64,000 nt of DNA, from NCBI GenBank assembly GCA_003676145.1, contig NAUB01000026.1, positions 62,001 to 126,000 of the forward strand, read 5' to 3'. Shown one piece after another: positions 1-8,505 of this stretch. This DNA is from a gamma proteobacterium symbiont of Stewartia floridana. Lineage in GTDB: Bacteria; Pseudomonadota; Gammaproteobacteria; Chromatiales; Chromatiaceae. The notes below the pieces were generated by a model, which ran no database searches, was not told the DNA's origin, and saw only the letters and a program-made list of their open reading frames with translations. The position numbers and the translations under genes are program-made. Every line of letters starts with the position of its first letter. Positions within the stretch are counted from its first letter, which is position 1.

Positions 1-1089
1 CTCGATGCGCTTCTCGAGTTGATCGCGGCGTTCAGTCAAATAGGCAAAAACCTTTTCGCTTTCTGTCTTGCGGGTGCGGACAAGCTCAGGAGGATTCGGG
101 GTACCAAAGTAGCGCGCAGATGCCACCTCGACCAATCGATTCACCAGGGCGGAAAAATCGAGTCCCATCGCCTCTGCCGCAGCCACATAGGAGCCGTGTT
201 CGCCCAGGCTGGGTAGACTATTGACTTCTAGAACATAAAGCTTGCCGTCGGAATCCATGCGCATATCCACACGCGCGCAGTCATAGCAGCCGAGAACGGT
301 AAAGGCCTTGCGGGCAATTGCCTGGGCCTCAGCGGTGATTTCTTTATCTAGTGATGCGGGACAGGTGACACCGATTTCACGGCCGGATACGCGTCGTTTA
401 TCATCCTCGGTATAGATATTCGGTCCACCTTCACCAAAGAGCAGTTCGGCGGGATGAAAAGTCTCGAGTGTCGAACCATTTCCAAGCAGTCCGACGTTGA
501 TTTCTCGCCCCTCGATATACTGCTCCGTGAGCACGGGTTGTTCGAATTCTTTGAAAATGATGTCCGCGGCTTCCCGCAGCTCCTTCTCGTTTTTGACGAT
601 GCGGATGCCGAATGAAACCGCCTCATTTTTCGGTTTGACGATGAGGGGAAAATTAAGCTCCGGTAATTCAAAACCCGGCGCATCGAGTACTGTAAAGGCC
701 GGGGTGGGGACGCCATTTTGTACAAACAGCATCTTTGCCACCACCTTGTCCAGGGCGAGAGAATGGGCAAGCGGGCCTGAACCAACATAGGGTACCCCCA
801 CCATCTCCAGGATGCTGGGAACATGGGTGTATCGCGCCTGGCCCTGAATGCCGTAACTCAAATTGAAGGCCATACCGGGGCGCTCACCAACCAGGGTGCG
901 GGGCATGAACTCCTCAAGACTGTCAATCAGGTCCTTGTCACCCTCAAATGCCTTAACTTGATGACCGCCTTTTTTGAGCGAGGTGGTGATACGGCGAATA
1001 GCTGCCAAGCCGTATTTCTCTCGGTTCGGTTGACCAAAAAGATTGATTACTTTCTGTGATTCACGGTTATAAATAACGGCAACTTTCAT
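1..1089 (-). CDS. ATP-grasp ligase, D-alanine--D-alanine ligase family (3' end cut by window)
   Basis: An open frame of 363 codons runs from an ATG at 1087-1089 to the window edge, so the C-terminus is missing. The protein starts MKVAVIYNRE and carries the features of the D-Ala-D-Ala ligase / ATP-grasp fold: an N-terminal preATP-grasp part, the VPYVGSGPLAHSLALDK segment, an LPLIVKP-like nucleotide-binding strand (FPLIVKPKNEA) and the metal/substrate segment YVLEVNSLPSLGEHGSY near residues 310-330. Family members ligate D-Ala or other amino-acid-like substrates using ATP. The sequence is more like the broad D-ala-D-ala-ligase-like group than a sure Ddl, because the VNTMPG-type motif of Ddl reads VNSLPS. 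No cell-wall neighbours are visible. Confidence 0.85.
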   Translation of the reverse strand, partial: MKVAVIYNRESQKVINLFGQPNREKYGLAAIRRITTSLKKGGHQVKAFEGDKDLIDSLEEFMPRTLVGERPGMAFNLSYGIQGQARYTHVPSILEMVGVPYVGSGPLAHSLALDKVVAKMLFVQNGVPTPAFTVLDAPGFELPELNFPLIVKPKNEAVSFGIRIVKNEKELREAADIIFKEFEQPVLTEQYIEGREINVGLLGNGSTLETFHPAELLFGEGGPNIYTEDDKRRVSGREIGVTCPASLDKEITAEAQAIARKAFTVLGCYDCARVDMRMDSDGKLYVLEVNSLPSLGEHGSYVAAAEAMGLDFSALVNRLVEVASARYFGTPNPPELVRTRKTESEKVFAYLTERRDQLEKRIE

Positions 1090-1733
1090 TGAACGCCCCA
1101 AAACATTTACTCTGATAACAGAAGTGGCTTTTTTTAAGTGGCCTTCTGACCTTTACCTACATAATTAGACTCTACAAGCAGCATGTTAATACACGGCTAT
1201 TCTCTGATCTATTGAAATATTGAATTGATGTGCAGAAGTGATGTTCGACTGTTATGGAGATATAGGTTTTTAGGCTACATGCCACTGAGGTTGACCATGG
1301 AAGCCGGAAACCCACGGTAGCCCGAAGGGCAATGTTGGACTCCCCAGTGTGTGCAACACCAGAGTTGACCCACTGATCATTCGGGTGCCTCCACCAGAAC
1401 CTGCATAAAGCCTGAATGCCGTGTAGCGTGGCACTGATAGGTAGGTTCTCGTTTATGCAGAACGAGGATTTTCACAATTTTACAGGCCACACCTCAAGAC
1501 TGATGCACAATGAGACTTTTCAGGTTTTGCGATCACTTTTGTCGACCTGCCGGCTGATGTTATCACCGAGGGATATCAGATGATGAATATGGCTCTCAAA
1601 GAGAGAGTTGAAGCAGGCATGTGACCGCAACTCAGCCAGCAGCTTTGGTGTTGGCAAGTTCCGATTCAGCGAAAGATTCTCTGGGACTTCTTCGCCCAAG
1701 CTCAGTAATCAGGTAAAAAAACGATATAGTCAA
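1090..1733. other. Intergenic region without a supported gene
   Basis: About 640 bases separate the ATP-grasp gene start from the end of the zinc-type operon. No long frame with a start and ribosome site is present. A short plus-strand stretch around 1555-1620 reads like protein (ADVITEGYQMMNMALKERV) but has no start and stops at once, so it could be a worn gene end. The upstream promoter of the ATP-grasp gene must lie close to 1100-1200; I see no convincing -35/-10 pair. Confidence 0.4.
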
Positions 1734-2033
1734 TCAAGGCAGCAGTTCAGGTCGATTCCTTGAGGAAGAGAAATCAGTCGGGCTGCTGTTCTCCTGAAAA
1801 CTGATCCCGCTTTGAGGGCAATGGCATCGGCCTCTGTTGCTGAAGCTTCGCAGATTGAGCTGCGCACATTCCGAGGGGTTACCCACCGCGGGGATCACCA
1901 GGGGTTGCTTGCTGAACTTGTTGTAGTCTGCAGGAGTATGCAGGTGGCAGGTAACCTCCTTGGCCTGAAGCGGACTGCAGAAAAGCACGCTGCACAGGCT
2001 GATACCTGTAAGCAGACGAGCCTGGTTACTCAT
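1734..2033 (-). CDS. Small exported Cys-containing protein at end of Zur operon
   Basis: This 99-residue frame starts at the ATG at 2031-2033, which overlaps the end of the DUF3299 gene by 8 bases, so translation is probably coupled. Residues 1-24 form a signal peptide (SNQARLLTGISLCSVLFCSPLQA). The mature part has conserved-looking cysteines (VTCHLHTPADY, NPSECAQLN, RGRCHCPQ). The last 25 residues are Ser/Asn-rich and of low character, which may mean a frameshifted end. It is the last gene of the ABC transporter / ZrgA-type operon and by position could be the fifth member of a Vibrio ZrgABCDE-like system. I do not recognise a biochemical function. Confidence 0.6.
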   Translation of the reverse strand: MSNQARLLTGISLCSVLFCSPLQAKEVTCHLHTPADYNKFSKQPLVIPAVGNPSECAQLNLRSFSNRGRCHCPQSGISFQENSSPTDFSSSRNRPELLP

Positions 2034-2553
2034 CGTAAGGCGCGACCTCTTCTGCCTGCAGTTGATATCCGGCGGTGGCAAGGTCACTGTCGAAGGACTT
2101 GGCGCTGAGAACCCCGGTGACCCAGACAGTATCGAAAGCCTGGCGGATCTTTGCATCTCTCTTCGGGACTTTTACATAGACTGTCTGGTTGGCGGGCGGA
2201 GGCGGTACGTGAATGCAGGCGCCGTAGTAGGGTACCAGGAGAAATTCGCTCAGTTTCTTGCCATCGCCTTCAATAGGCACCACAAAGCCGGGTATTTTGA
2301 CTCGTTTACCATCCAGACTCTCGACCACGGGCGCCACCTTCCAGGCCGCCTCGAGTTCATCCATGATTTTCTGTGCCCTGGGGTCATTATCATCAAGCTC
2401 ACTGATATCCCCGAACTGATTCATGATTTTGTCTGGCCGGTAGTCCTCCGGGATCATCGCATCCCACTCCAGTTCCTGGGCTGTTTCCGCCTGTATGGGG
2501 CCCAGAGAGAGCAAAAATACAGTACCAATCAGTATGCCAAACCAGTTTTTCAT
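2026..2553 (-). CDS. DUF3299 family periplasmic protein
   Basis: The 175-residue protein has an N-terminal signal peptide ending at IQAE (residues 1-22) and the DUF3299 core: KIPGFVVPIEGDG, then LVPYYGACIHVPPPPANQTVYV near residues 105-130, which holds a Cys-His pair (GACIHVPPPP) typical of the family. Proteins of this family are exported and often accompany FtsX-type ABC transporters; their chemistry is unknown to me, although a metal-binding role fits the Cys/His pair. It is the fourth gene of the operon read from the Zur box, 51 bases below the permease gene, and overlaps the next small gene. Confidence 0.85.
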   Translation of the reverse strand: MKNWFGILIGTVFLLSLGPIQAETAQELEWDAMIPEDYRPDKIMNQFGDISELDDNDPRAQKIMDELEAAWKVAPVVESLDGKRVKIPGFVVPIEGDGKKLSEFLLVPYYGACIHVPPPPANQTVYVKVPKRDAKIRQAFDTVWVTGVLSAKSFDSDLATAGYQLQAEEVAPYDE

Positions 2554-2604
2554 CTGTCGACCTCAAGTCTCTTTTAACCCAGCGATCAGATGGTTAACAG
2601 CACA

Positions 2605-3864
2605 TCAGATACGCATGCTCATACCGTCTGAGAGGGAGTAGCGATAGGCACGATAACCGGGTATTAGGCCAATAATCAAACTGGAAGTTCCAACCAGGCC
2701 CAGGATAATCCACTCCCGCATCGAGGGAATGCCGATTGGCAAGTGTAGGCCATAGCGACTTTCGATGACAGGCTGACCGAGCAACAGGCCGGAATAGAGC
2801 AGCAGTAAGCCAAGCGCGATGCCAATCAGGCTGAGCAACAGGCTCTCGCCGGTGACCAGCAGCAGGATATGTGCCGGGCGGGCCCCCACCGAGCGCAGTA
2901 TCGCCATCTCCCGGCGTCGCTCATTGAGACCGGCAAGCATCACAGTGAGCATCCCAATCAGGCCTACAAACACCACCAGGACCGTGACGACCAGTAACGC
3001 ATTCTCAGCCACTCCCATCATATCCCAGAGCTGCTGCAACGCCACCCCGGGGAGGATCGCCAGCAGAGGTTCCTTACGGTAGTCGTTGATCTCCCGTTGA
3101 ACCCGGAAGGTGGCGATTTTGCTCTTCAGTCCGACCAGAAAGGCGGTGATCGCCTTCGGTGTCAGGTTCTTTTCCAGTGCCTCCTCAGCACTGATCTTCA
3201 AGCCGGCAACCTGCCTACCGCCAATCCAGTCTTTATGGATCGCCTCGATGCCTTCCAGGGGAACGTGGACGGTACGATCCACAGGTGTGCCGGTGGGTTC
3301 GAGTATGCCCACCACCTCGAACGGTTTGTCATCATGCATTGTGAAACTGGTCTTTCCCGCACCATGGGCGATGATGATCTTCTCACCGACCTGGTAACCG
3401 AGTTCACGGGCCACCTCCTGTCCCAATACGGCGTGGTAGACCTGCTCGAAAGGTTGGCCCTGATTGAAAGCCAGGCTGTTTTTGTTGCCATATTTGTAGT
3501 ATCGGAAATAGTCCTGATTGGTACCCATCACACGATAACCTTTGTGCGAATCCCCCAGAGAGATAGGGATCGTCCACTTCACCAGATCGTGTTCGGCAAA
3601 CTTTTTATAGCTCTTCCAGGAGATGTTGTTGGTGGCGTCACCGATGCGGAATATGGAGTAGAGCAACAGGTTGATCGAACCGCTGCGGGCGCCAACCACC
3701 AGATCCGTGCCGGATATGGTGTGTGCAAAACTGTTGCGTGATTCCACCCGTAACCGCTCGACAGCCAGCAGCAGTGAGACACTCAGGGCGATGCTGATCA
3801 GGATCAGCCCGGCCGTGTAACGGCGGTTGAACAGGCTTTTCAAGGCAAGTGAAAGGATCGCCAT
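2605..3864 (-). CDS. ABC transporter permease, FtsX/MacB type
   Basis: The 419-residue protein has the MacB/FtsX architecture: one N-terminal membrane segment (about residues 15-33), a large periplasmic MacB-like domain (about 40-270), and three C-terminal membrane segments (about 287-312, 340-360 and 387-407) with the NERRREMAILRSVGARPAHI cytoplasmic loop between them. Such permeases do not usually form an import channel but couple ATP use to periplasmic or outer-membrane events. The stop codon overlaps the start of the ATPase gene at 3864, so the pair is translationally coupled. In this operon it is probably the permease of a Zrg-like zinc-responsive system. Confidence 0.92.
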   Translation of the reverse strand: MAILSLALKSLFNRRYTAGLILISIALSVSLLLAVERLRVESRNSFAHTISGTDLVVGARSGSINLLLYSIFRIGDATNNISWKSYKKFAEHDLVKWTIPISLGDSHKGYRVMGTNQDYFRYYKYGNKNSLAFNQGQPFEQVYHAVLGQEVARELGYQVGEKIIIAHGAGKTSFTMHDDKPFEVVGILEPTGTPVDRTVHVPLEGIEAIHKDWIGGRQVAGLKISAEEALEKNLTPKAITAFLVGLKSKIATFRVQREINDYRKEPLLAILPGVALQQLWDMMGVAENALLVVTVLVVFVGLIGMLTVMLAGLNERRREMAILRSVGARPAHILLLVTGESLLLSLIGIALGLLLLYSGLLLGQPVIESRYGLHLPIGIPSMREWIILGLVGTSSLIIGLIPGYRAYRYSLSDGMSMRI

Positions 3865-4577
3865 TACTGCCCCTCCTGATCGGCCTGGTTGATCTCATCC
3901 AGGGCGATATGGCGCTCGAACAGGGAGGCGAGCTGACGGTCATGGCTGACGAACAGCAGCGTCGATCCGGTATCGTCACACTCCTGGAACAGCAACCTTA
4001 GAAATGCCTGTCGCATATCACTGTCGAGGGCGGAGGTAGGCTCATCTGCAATGATGATCTCTGGGGCACCGATCAAGGCCCGGGCCGTGGCGACCCGTTG
4101 CTGTTGTCCAACACTGAGTTCAGTCACCGGGCGATGGATGAGACTCTCGTGGGCCATATCCAGGTGGGTCAGCAGCCGCATCGCCTCTGTCTGAAGATCG
4201 CCACCCGCTTCGATGGCCTTTTGCCTGCGCAGATGTGAGAAACGGCAGGGCAGGGTGACATTCTCCAACACCGAAAGATAGGGGATAAGATTGAACAGCT
4301 GGAAGACAAACCCGATGTGATCGGAGCGGAAATGGTCCCGCCTGGCACCACTGAGACGGTTGATTGCCTCGCCAAGAACCCTCACCTCACCCTGGGTCGG
4401 CAGATTGACCCCGGCGAGCAGAGCCAGCAGGGTGCTCTTGCCGCTACCACTGGCACCTCCGATGAAGATTCGTTCACCCCGGGGCACTTCAAGATCCGCT
4501 ATGTGCAATACCTCAGGCAGGTTTTTACGCCAGCCAAAACGTAGATCTTTCAACAGTATGGCAGCGGTTTGCGGCAT
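3864..4577 (-). CDS. ABC transporter ATP-binding protein, LolD/MacB-type
   Basis: A 237-residue ABC ATPase with Walker A GGASGSGKSTLL (about residues 39-50), Q-loop FVFQLFNLIPYLSVLENV, signature LSVGQQQRVATARAL and Walker B IIIADEPTSALD followed by a His switch (LFVSHD). Size and loops match the LolD/MacB/FtsE group that pairs with FtsX-type permeases. It lies 8 bases after the His/Asp-repeat gene and overlaps the permease gene by one base. The operon carries a Zur box, so its expression should rise when zinc is short. Confidence 0.93.
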   Translation of the reverse strand: MPQTAAILLKDLRFGWRKNLPEVLHIADLEVPRGERIFIGGASGSGKSTLLALLAGVNLPTQGEVRVLGEAINRLSGARRDHFRSDHIGFVFQLFNLIPYLSVLENVTLPCRFSHLRRQKAIEAGGDLQTEAMRLLTHLDMAHESLIHRPVTELSVGQQQRVATARALIGAPEIIIADEPTSALDSDMRQAFLRLLFQECDDTGSTLLFVSHDRQLASLFERHIALDEINQADQEGQ

Positions 4578-4585
4578 TAAAGGTC

Positions 4586-5353
4586 TCAGAGTTCCAGGGT
4601 GTTGTTCCCTGCTGTTAAGTCTATCTTCTGCTGACCCTTTTTAGAAATACTCTGTACCTCAAGCTGTTCGGTGCCAGGGAAACGTTTAAAGAGATCAAAT
4701 TCAATCTTCTTCAGCTCTGAAGGTTGCTCGCATCGAAAACTGTAGTGTGCGGTGAAGTCACTATGGCTCTCTGCCTCGTGCTTGTGATCGTCGTCATGCT
4801 TGTGATCGTCGTCATGCTTGTGATCGTCATCGTGCTTGTGATCGTCATCGTGCTTATGATCGTCATCGTGCTTATGATCGTCATCGTGCTTATGATCGTC
4901 ATCGTGCTTATGATCGTCATCGTGCTTATTATCGTCATCGTGCTTATTATCGTCATCGTGCTTATGATCGTCATCATGCTTATGATCATGGTCGTGGTCG
5001 TGCTCATCCCCGTCATACTTGGCCAGGGGAGACTCCACTTCGATTGACACAGGATTGCATTGAGCGTCAGAAGAGAGGGTGAATATCTGCTTGGGCTGTT
5101 TCAGGGTCTCCATCGCGGCTTTTACTGCATTGACCTGTTTCTCGGATTTCGGCTGATGCTCAAAACCGACAATATTCATCGCAGGAGACTTAAACTCGAG
5201 TTCAAGGCTGGTACCGTCCAACGCAATCAACATCTGTGCCTCGCCATGGACATGGGCGTCATGCTGTTCGTGGTCTGAATCCGCCTGGAGCTGGTTGGAA
5301 GCGGCCAACAGTGGGATTGAAAGAAGGATGAGACTCTGATTGGTCTTGGTCAT
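4586..5353 (-). CDS. zrgA: ZrgA-like DUF2796 zinc-binding periplasmic protein with His/Asp repeat
   Basis: The 255-residue protein has a signal peptide (residues 1-24), a DUF2796 domain (HDAHVHGEAQMLIALDGTSLELEFKSPAMNIVGFEHQP), then a long low-complexity metal-binding loop made of eleven HKHDDD/NKHDDD hexapeptides, and a C-terminal DUF2796 part (HYSFRCEQPSELKKIEFDLFKRFPG). DUF2796 proteins include Vibrio cholerae ZrgA, a zinc-responsive solute-binding protein. The gene is first behind a near-perfect Zur box, which supports the zinc role independently of homology. The repeat is encoded by an 18-bp tandem array that may vary in copy number. I use the symbol zrgA by family and context; orthology is not proven. 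Confidence 0.85.
   Translation of the reverse strand: MTKTNQSLILLSIPLLAASNQLQADSDHEQHDAHVHGEAQMLIALDGTSLELEFKSPAMNIVGFEHQPKSEKQVNAVKAAMETLKQPKQIFTLSSDAQCNPVSIEVESPLAKYDGDEHDHDHDHKHDDDHKHDDDNKHDDDNKHDDDHKHDDDHKHDDDHKHDDDHKHDDDHKHDDDHKHDDDHKHDDDHKHEAESHSDFTAHYSFRCEQPSELKKIEFDLFKRFPGTEQLEVQSISKKGQQKIDLTAGNNTLEL
4781..4978. repeat. Eleven tandem 18-bp repeats encoding HKHDDD
   Basis: On the plus strand the unit reads CTTGTGATCGTCGTCATG and repeats eleven times without a break in phase (4781, 4799, 4817 and every 18 bases to 4961). A twelfth, diverged unit follows to about 4996. Variants change single bases; two units (4925 and 4943) carry ATTATC for ATGATC and turn His into Asn. The array stays in frame inside the zrgA-like gene. 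Confidence 0.97.
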
Positions 5354-5384
5354 GGCGATATGATCTCCAGATGAAACGGTTTAA

Positions 5385-5403
5385 AATGTTATAACATAAC
5401 ATT
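5385..5403. promoter_or_regulatory. Zur box upstream of the zrgA-like operon
   Basis: An inverted repeat AATGTTAT-AAC-ATAACATT has two perfect 8-base arms around a 3-base centre. It matches the known gammaproteobacterial Zur operator pattern (GTTATAnnATAAC core). It lies 32 bases above the start codon of the DUF2796 gene, where it would overlap a promoter. Repression by zinc-loaded Zur is the expected result. Confidence 0.85.
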
Positions 5404-5835
5404 ATCAAAAAGTAATGAGACAAGCACACTTTTCAGAGATTGTCTTACAGTCACCAGTGAATTTGGAAGCCTGTTTTCGGGTATTGGTCGGCGATTCCTG
5501 TAGATTGAAACAAAACCGGCGGACAAAGTCAGATCTCGGGTTATCTCAATCTCATCGAATTGCTACTAATTAAGTAGTAATCTTCACTATGTATGGAATA
5601 CAAATTGTGACCTAACAATGACAGACATTTTGAGCTGCCAAAAATATAAAGGGCAGGGTGGTTATGCCCGACAAAAAACTTATTCAGTTAAGGTCAGTTC
5701 TAAATAGTGGAATGGATAAGAGAGCACAAACAGTCAAGTTAGTGATTTATTACCAATAGACAGATATAGAAATAGCTATACTGGTTACACAACCTACAAG
5801 GATAAAATAACAACGCATTTGAAGAGGATATCAGG
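5404..5835. other. Intergenic region between divergent genes
   Basis: The 430 bases hold the divergent promoters of the Zur operon and the DUF900 hydrolase. No frame of note is present. A small imperfect palindrome TACTAATTAAGTAGTA sits at about 5564-5579. Nothing else stands out. Confidence 0.4.
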
Positions 5836-6918
5836 ATGTATGTGGTGACCAATCGAGAAGTGATTCAGAATGCAAACGGCCTCGATCAGTTTGGTAAAAG
5901 GCCTAACGCCAAAGGACCCAATGAGCTGCGTTTGGCTGAAGTCAAAAAGAGAGGAACGGGCTGGTCTGTTAACTATCTGGATGACCAACTTAAGAAAACA
6001 GAAGTTGAAAAGTTAAAGAAAGAGTTCCGTTTAACTGTCGATACCAGTGAACCACACTACGTCAGCCTAAGAGTTGCCTGTGAGCTTACCCGAAGAGCGC
6101 GTAAGAATCGTCGTCATATCCTTTTCTTCATCCATGGCTTCAATAATGACCTGCAGGATGTAATAGAGACAGCCAGCTATCTGGAAAAGCACTACGGGGT
6201 GGAAGTTTTCACATTCTCCTGGCCGGCAGATGGTGGTGGTGTTTCCGGCGTCTTGAACTATAAATCAGACAAGCGGGATGCTCGTGCATCCGCCGGTGCT
6301 CTGGATCGCGTCCTGGCGATCAGTTTTCGCTATTTCAAGCTGCTCACAGAAGCGAGAAGGCTGGAACTCTACGAGATGGCTAAGAACAAGCACCCGGAGA
6401 ATGCCGCACAATGTGAGGATCTCTACGTTCGTCTGTTGGAAAAAGAGTGTCCTTTCACTGTCAATGCCATGTTTCACAGTATGGGTAACTATCTACTCAA
6501 ACAGGTGATTAAAAGTACAAGCAATGAAGGCAATCACTTGCTATTTGATAATGTCATTCTCTGCCAAGCGGATGCGAATAACCTTGAACATGATCAGTGG
6601 GTTGATCAGATCCGTTTTCGTAACCGTCTCTACGTCACCATAAATGAGAACGACTACGCCTTGCGTGCCTCACGAGCAAAGGCAGGTTCGGAACAGTTGG
6701 CCCGGCTCGGTCACTATGTACGCAATCTATCGAGTCGTGATGCCCATTACATCAATTTTACCGATGCATCCTGGGTCAGATTCTCACACGCGCCATTTAC
6801 CAAGCCGGCTGAGAAGAATGAGAAAGTCCACGAGTTCTTCGCCAGTGCTTTCAGTGGAGGTTCACCAGAAGGTGGTTTGCGATACTTCCCGGAAGGTAAC
6901 TTCTTTTCCCTTGGATAA
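5836..6918 (+). CDS. Alpha/beta hydrolase, DUF900 family
   Basis: The 360-residue protein has an alpha/beta-hydrolase core: the oxyanion strand ILFFIHGFNNDLQD (about residues 95-108), the VEVFTFSWPADG strand, and a nucleophile elbow FHSMGNYLL near residue 217, in which Ser is the likely nucleophile. DUF900 proteins are lipase- or esterase-like with unknown substrates. No signal peptide is seen, so it should be cytoplasmic. An AGGATATCAGG segment precedes the ATG at 5836. It stands alone and converges on the unknown gene below, with an inverted repeat between them. Confidence 0.85.
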   Translation: MYVVTNREVIQNANGLDQFGKRPNAKGPNELRLAEVKKRGTGWSVNYLDDQLKKTEVEKLKKEFRLTVDTSEPHYVSLRVACELTRRARKNRRHILFFIHGFNNDLQDVIETASYLEKHYGVEVFTFSWPADGGGVSGVLNYKSDKRDARASAGALDRVLAISFRYFKLLTEARRLELYEMAKNKHPENAAQCEDLYVRLLEKECPFTVNAMFHSMGNYLLKQVIKSTSNEGNHLLFDNVILCQADANNLEHDQWVDQIRFRNRLYVTINENDYALRASRAKAGSEQLARLGHYVRNLSSRDAHYINFTDASWVRFSHAPFTKPAEKNEKVHEFFASAFSGGSPEGGLRYFPEGNFFSLG

Positions 6919-6974
6919 GGTTAAAACCAAATACCGTGACGGTAACTGGCACTAAATGTGATGGAAGGGCGTGT

Positions 6975-7027
6975 CTACGTGAAATCCACTCGACTTAACA
7001 AAGGTAAGTGAGGTGGATTTTACGTAG
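6975..7027. terminator. Inverted repeat between convergent genes, probable bidirectional terminator
   Basis: CTACGTGAAATCCAC (6975-6989) pairs with GTGGATTTTACGTAG (7013-7027), 15 bases per arm with a single G-T type mismatch, around a 23-base loop. It sits between the ends of two convergent genes. There is an A-rich run at 7034-7040 but no strong U tract, so a terminator is likely rather than certain; it could also be a palindromic dispersed repeat. Confidence 0.5.
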
Positions 7028-7060
7028 CACGGGATAAAAAAGGGCTATTTCGGATAAAAT

Positions 7061-7528
7061 CTAGAATGACGGTTCTACATCAGGATCAGTGCCTGAAAGA
7101 ACATTATCGATCTGAATCATGGCGTTCATCTTCAATATGATCTCTTCCAGTGCACTCAGACCTTCGAGTGATTCATAGGTTTTGTCCTTGATCGAGAAAC
7201 TGATGGAGACATTCAGTTTTTGTTCTTTTTCATCGAAAACAGGCTCGATGTCCACGTTTCCACCAGAAGCAGCAAACGCATCCAGAGTGGATTTCAGGTG
7301 CTTGGTCGGCTTCATCTTCTGGAACTCATTATAGAGGTCAGCAAATTCGAAGTCGTCTATGTCATATTTACTCTTTAATTCGCTATATTGAGAATCAGTG
7401 AGACTGGCATTGACCTCATGGCTGTTATCGACATATTTCTTGCCTAACTCATTCTCCATGTTTTCAAGATAGAAGTTGGCCATTTCGACAACAAGCTCAT
7501 CGTGCTGTTCTACAAGTAAGGTAGTCAT
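7061..7528 (-). CDS. Hypothetical protein, acidic, 155 aa
   Basis: The protein is soluble and acidic, with no signal peptide or membrane segment. It begins MTTLLVEQHDELVVEMANFYLENME and ends with a helical LSALEEIILKMNAMIQIDN part. Codon phase and composition look coding and there is no overlap with another gene. I recognise no family. Its neighbour on the other side of the inverted repeat is the DUF900 hydrolase; no operon partner is visible upstream, where about 590 AT-rich bases lack genes. Confidence 0.65.
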   Translation of the reverse strand: MTTLLVEQHDELVVEMANFYLENMENELGKKYVDNSHEVNASLTDSQYSELKSKYDIDDFEFADLYNEFQKMKPTKHLKSTLDAFAASGGNVDIEPVFDEKEQKLNVSISFSIKDKTYESLEGLSALEEIILKMNAMIQIDNVLSGTDPDVEPSF

Positions 7529-8115
7529 ACTGGATCACATATCCGTAAAAGTGGGATTTGGAAAGGGCGCTATTTTACCCATGTTTGAACTGATCACAAA
7601 ATAATTCCATTAAGGCATGGATGGTTTATACGGGTACTAGTAAAGACCGGTTGGAGTTTCATACAACCTGAGGCTGATTCTGAAAAGTGATTCCAGAAGC
7701 GGATCACAATGCTTTTCACCAGGTAACTGCGGATCAATCATTGAGTGGAATAACAGATCAACACCAAAACCAGTTTTGCCATCCATACAGGTGGTTAGAG
7801 TCCTGAAGTCGTGCTCCTACGTGAAATGTAGAGAGTTCGTGCCAGGGGATAATGGTAGATTTGATGTAGAGCGCCATGATTATTGTTGTAAATCACAACT
7901 TACGATAAGTGATTGAGAGATCACTATAATAAGATATAAAACATAAAGATAAGAAGAATATACAGAATCAACATTAACAATTTTCTATCTATATGAGCTT
8001 ATTTCTAATATGTTCATAATGTATATTATGTTAAATTAGATATATCTCCCTATGATTCCTTATCCCTATTTGTGGACATCCAAGTATTTTCGTAAATAAA
8101 GTTGTAACCAGCGCA
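7529..8115. other. AT-rich intergenic region, ends with half of a palindromic repeat
   Basis: No supported gene is seen. The segment 7910-8060 is very AT-rich. At 8081-8101 lies CAAGTATTTTCGTAAATAAA(G), which recurs with one change at 12804-12824. This marks it as a copy of a dispersed repeat (see separate entries). Confidence 0.5.
8081..8101. repeat. Dispersed palindromic element, right half (copy 1)
   Basis: The 21 bases beginning CAAGTATTTTCGTAAATAAA are identical at 20 of 21 positions to 12804-12824. The preceding bases GGACATC (8074-8080) match the centre GGACGTC of the third copy at 13552-13558. The copy therefore looks like the right arm of a TTTAC...CGTAAA palindrome that has lost its left arm. 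Confidence 0.6.
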
Positions 8116-8481
8116 CTACTCTTTCACCCTCACACTAATCTTCTCAGACATCAGCACCGGATCTTTCGGTCTATGATCTTCGTCTCCTAGTAGTAGTTGT
8201 AACCTGTGGGTACCCGACTGTAGATCCACTACCGCTTCCGTCTCTCCATTGTCGTAATGGAGATGGTGTTCATCCCGAGGAATAGGACTGTCATGATTCG
8301 CGTGATCGATACATCCCGCTTTCCAATGGCAGGCAGTTGCATGCTGCCTGAGCTGAAGTCTCCGGCACAAGCTATTCTCCAGAATGATGAATAGATCAGA
8401 GGTTGCTGGGATTAACTTGATACTCAAGTAGTGGTATTCACAGATTGTGAATGGAAATGAGTTATTTTCAATCTGGGGCAA
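8116..8481 (-). pseudogene. DUF4399 gene remnant
   Basis: The C-terminal half reads as DUF4399: HHLHYDNGETEAVVDLQSGT, then HRLQLLLGDEDHRPKDPVLMSEKISV. The family normally has about 140 residues with a signal peptide and a conserved N-terminal beta-sandwich strand. Here the first 55 or so residues (NNSFPFTICEYHYLSIKL...) do not fit, no signal peptide is present, and the join near residue 50 looks like a frameshift or rearrangement. I call it a remnant; a short functional protein cannot be excluded. Confidence 0.55.
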
Positions 8482-8505
8482 CTCACGAGATTGAAGATAC
8501 TTTTC

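Noticed and set aside
2062-2577. Plus-strand 171-codon frame
   Set aside because: It is opposite the DUF3299 gene, which has a signal peptide and family motifs.
3097-3741. Plus-strand 214-codon frame
   Set aside because: It is opposite the FtsX-type permease gene, whose membrane segments and motif support it.
4781-4978. Possible CRISPR array
   Set aside because: The 18-bp units are contiguous with no spacers and encode an in-frame His/Asp repeat.
4724-5047. Plus-strand Val/Ile repeat frame opposite the zrgA-like gene
   Set aside because: It arises from the 18-bp repeat read backwards; no ribosome site and no family.
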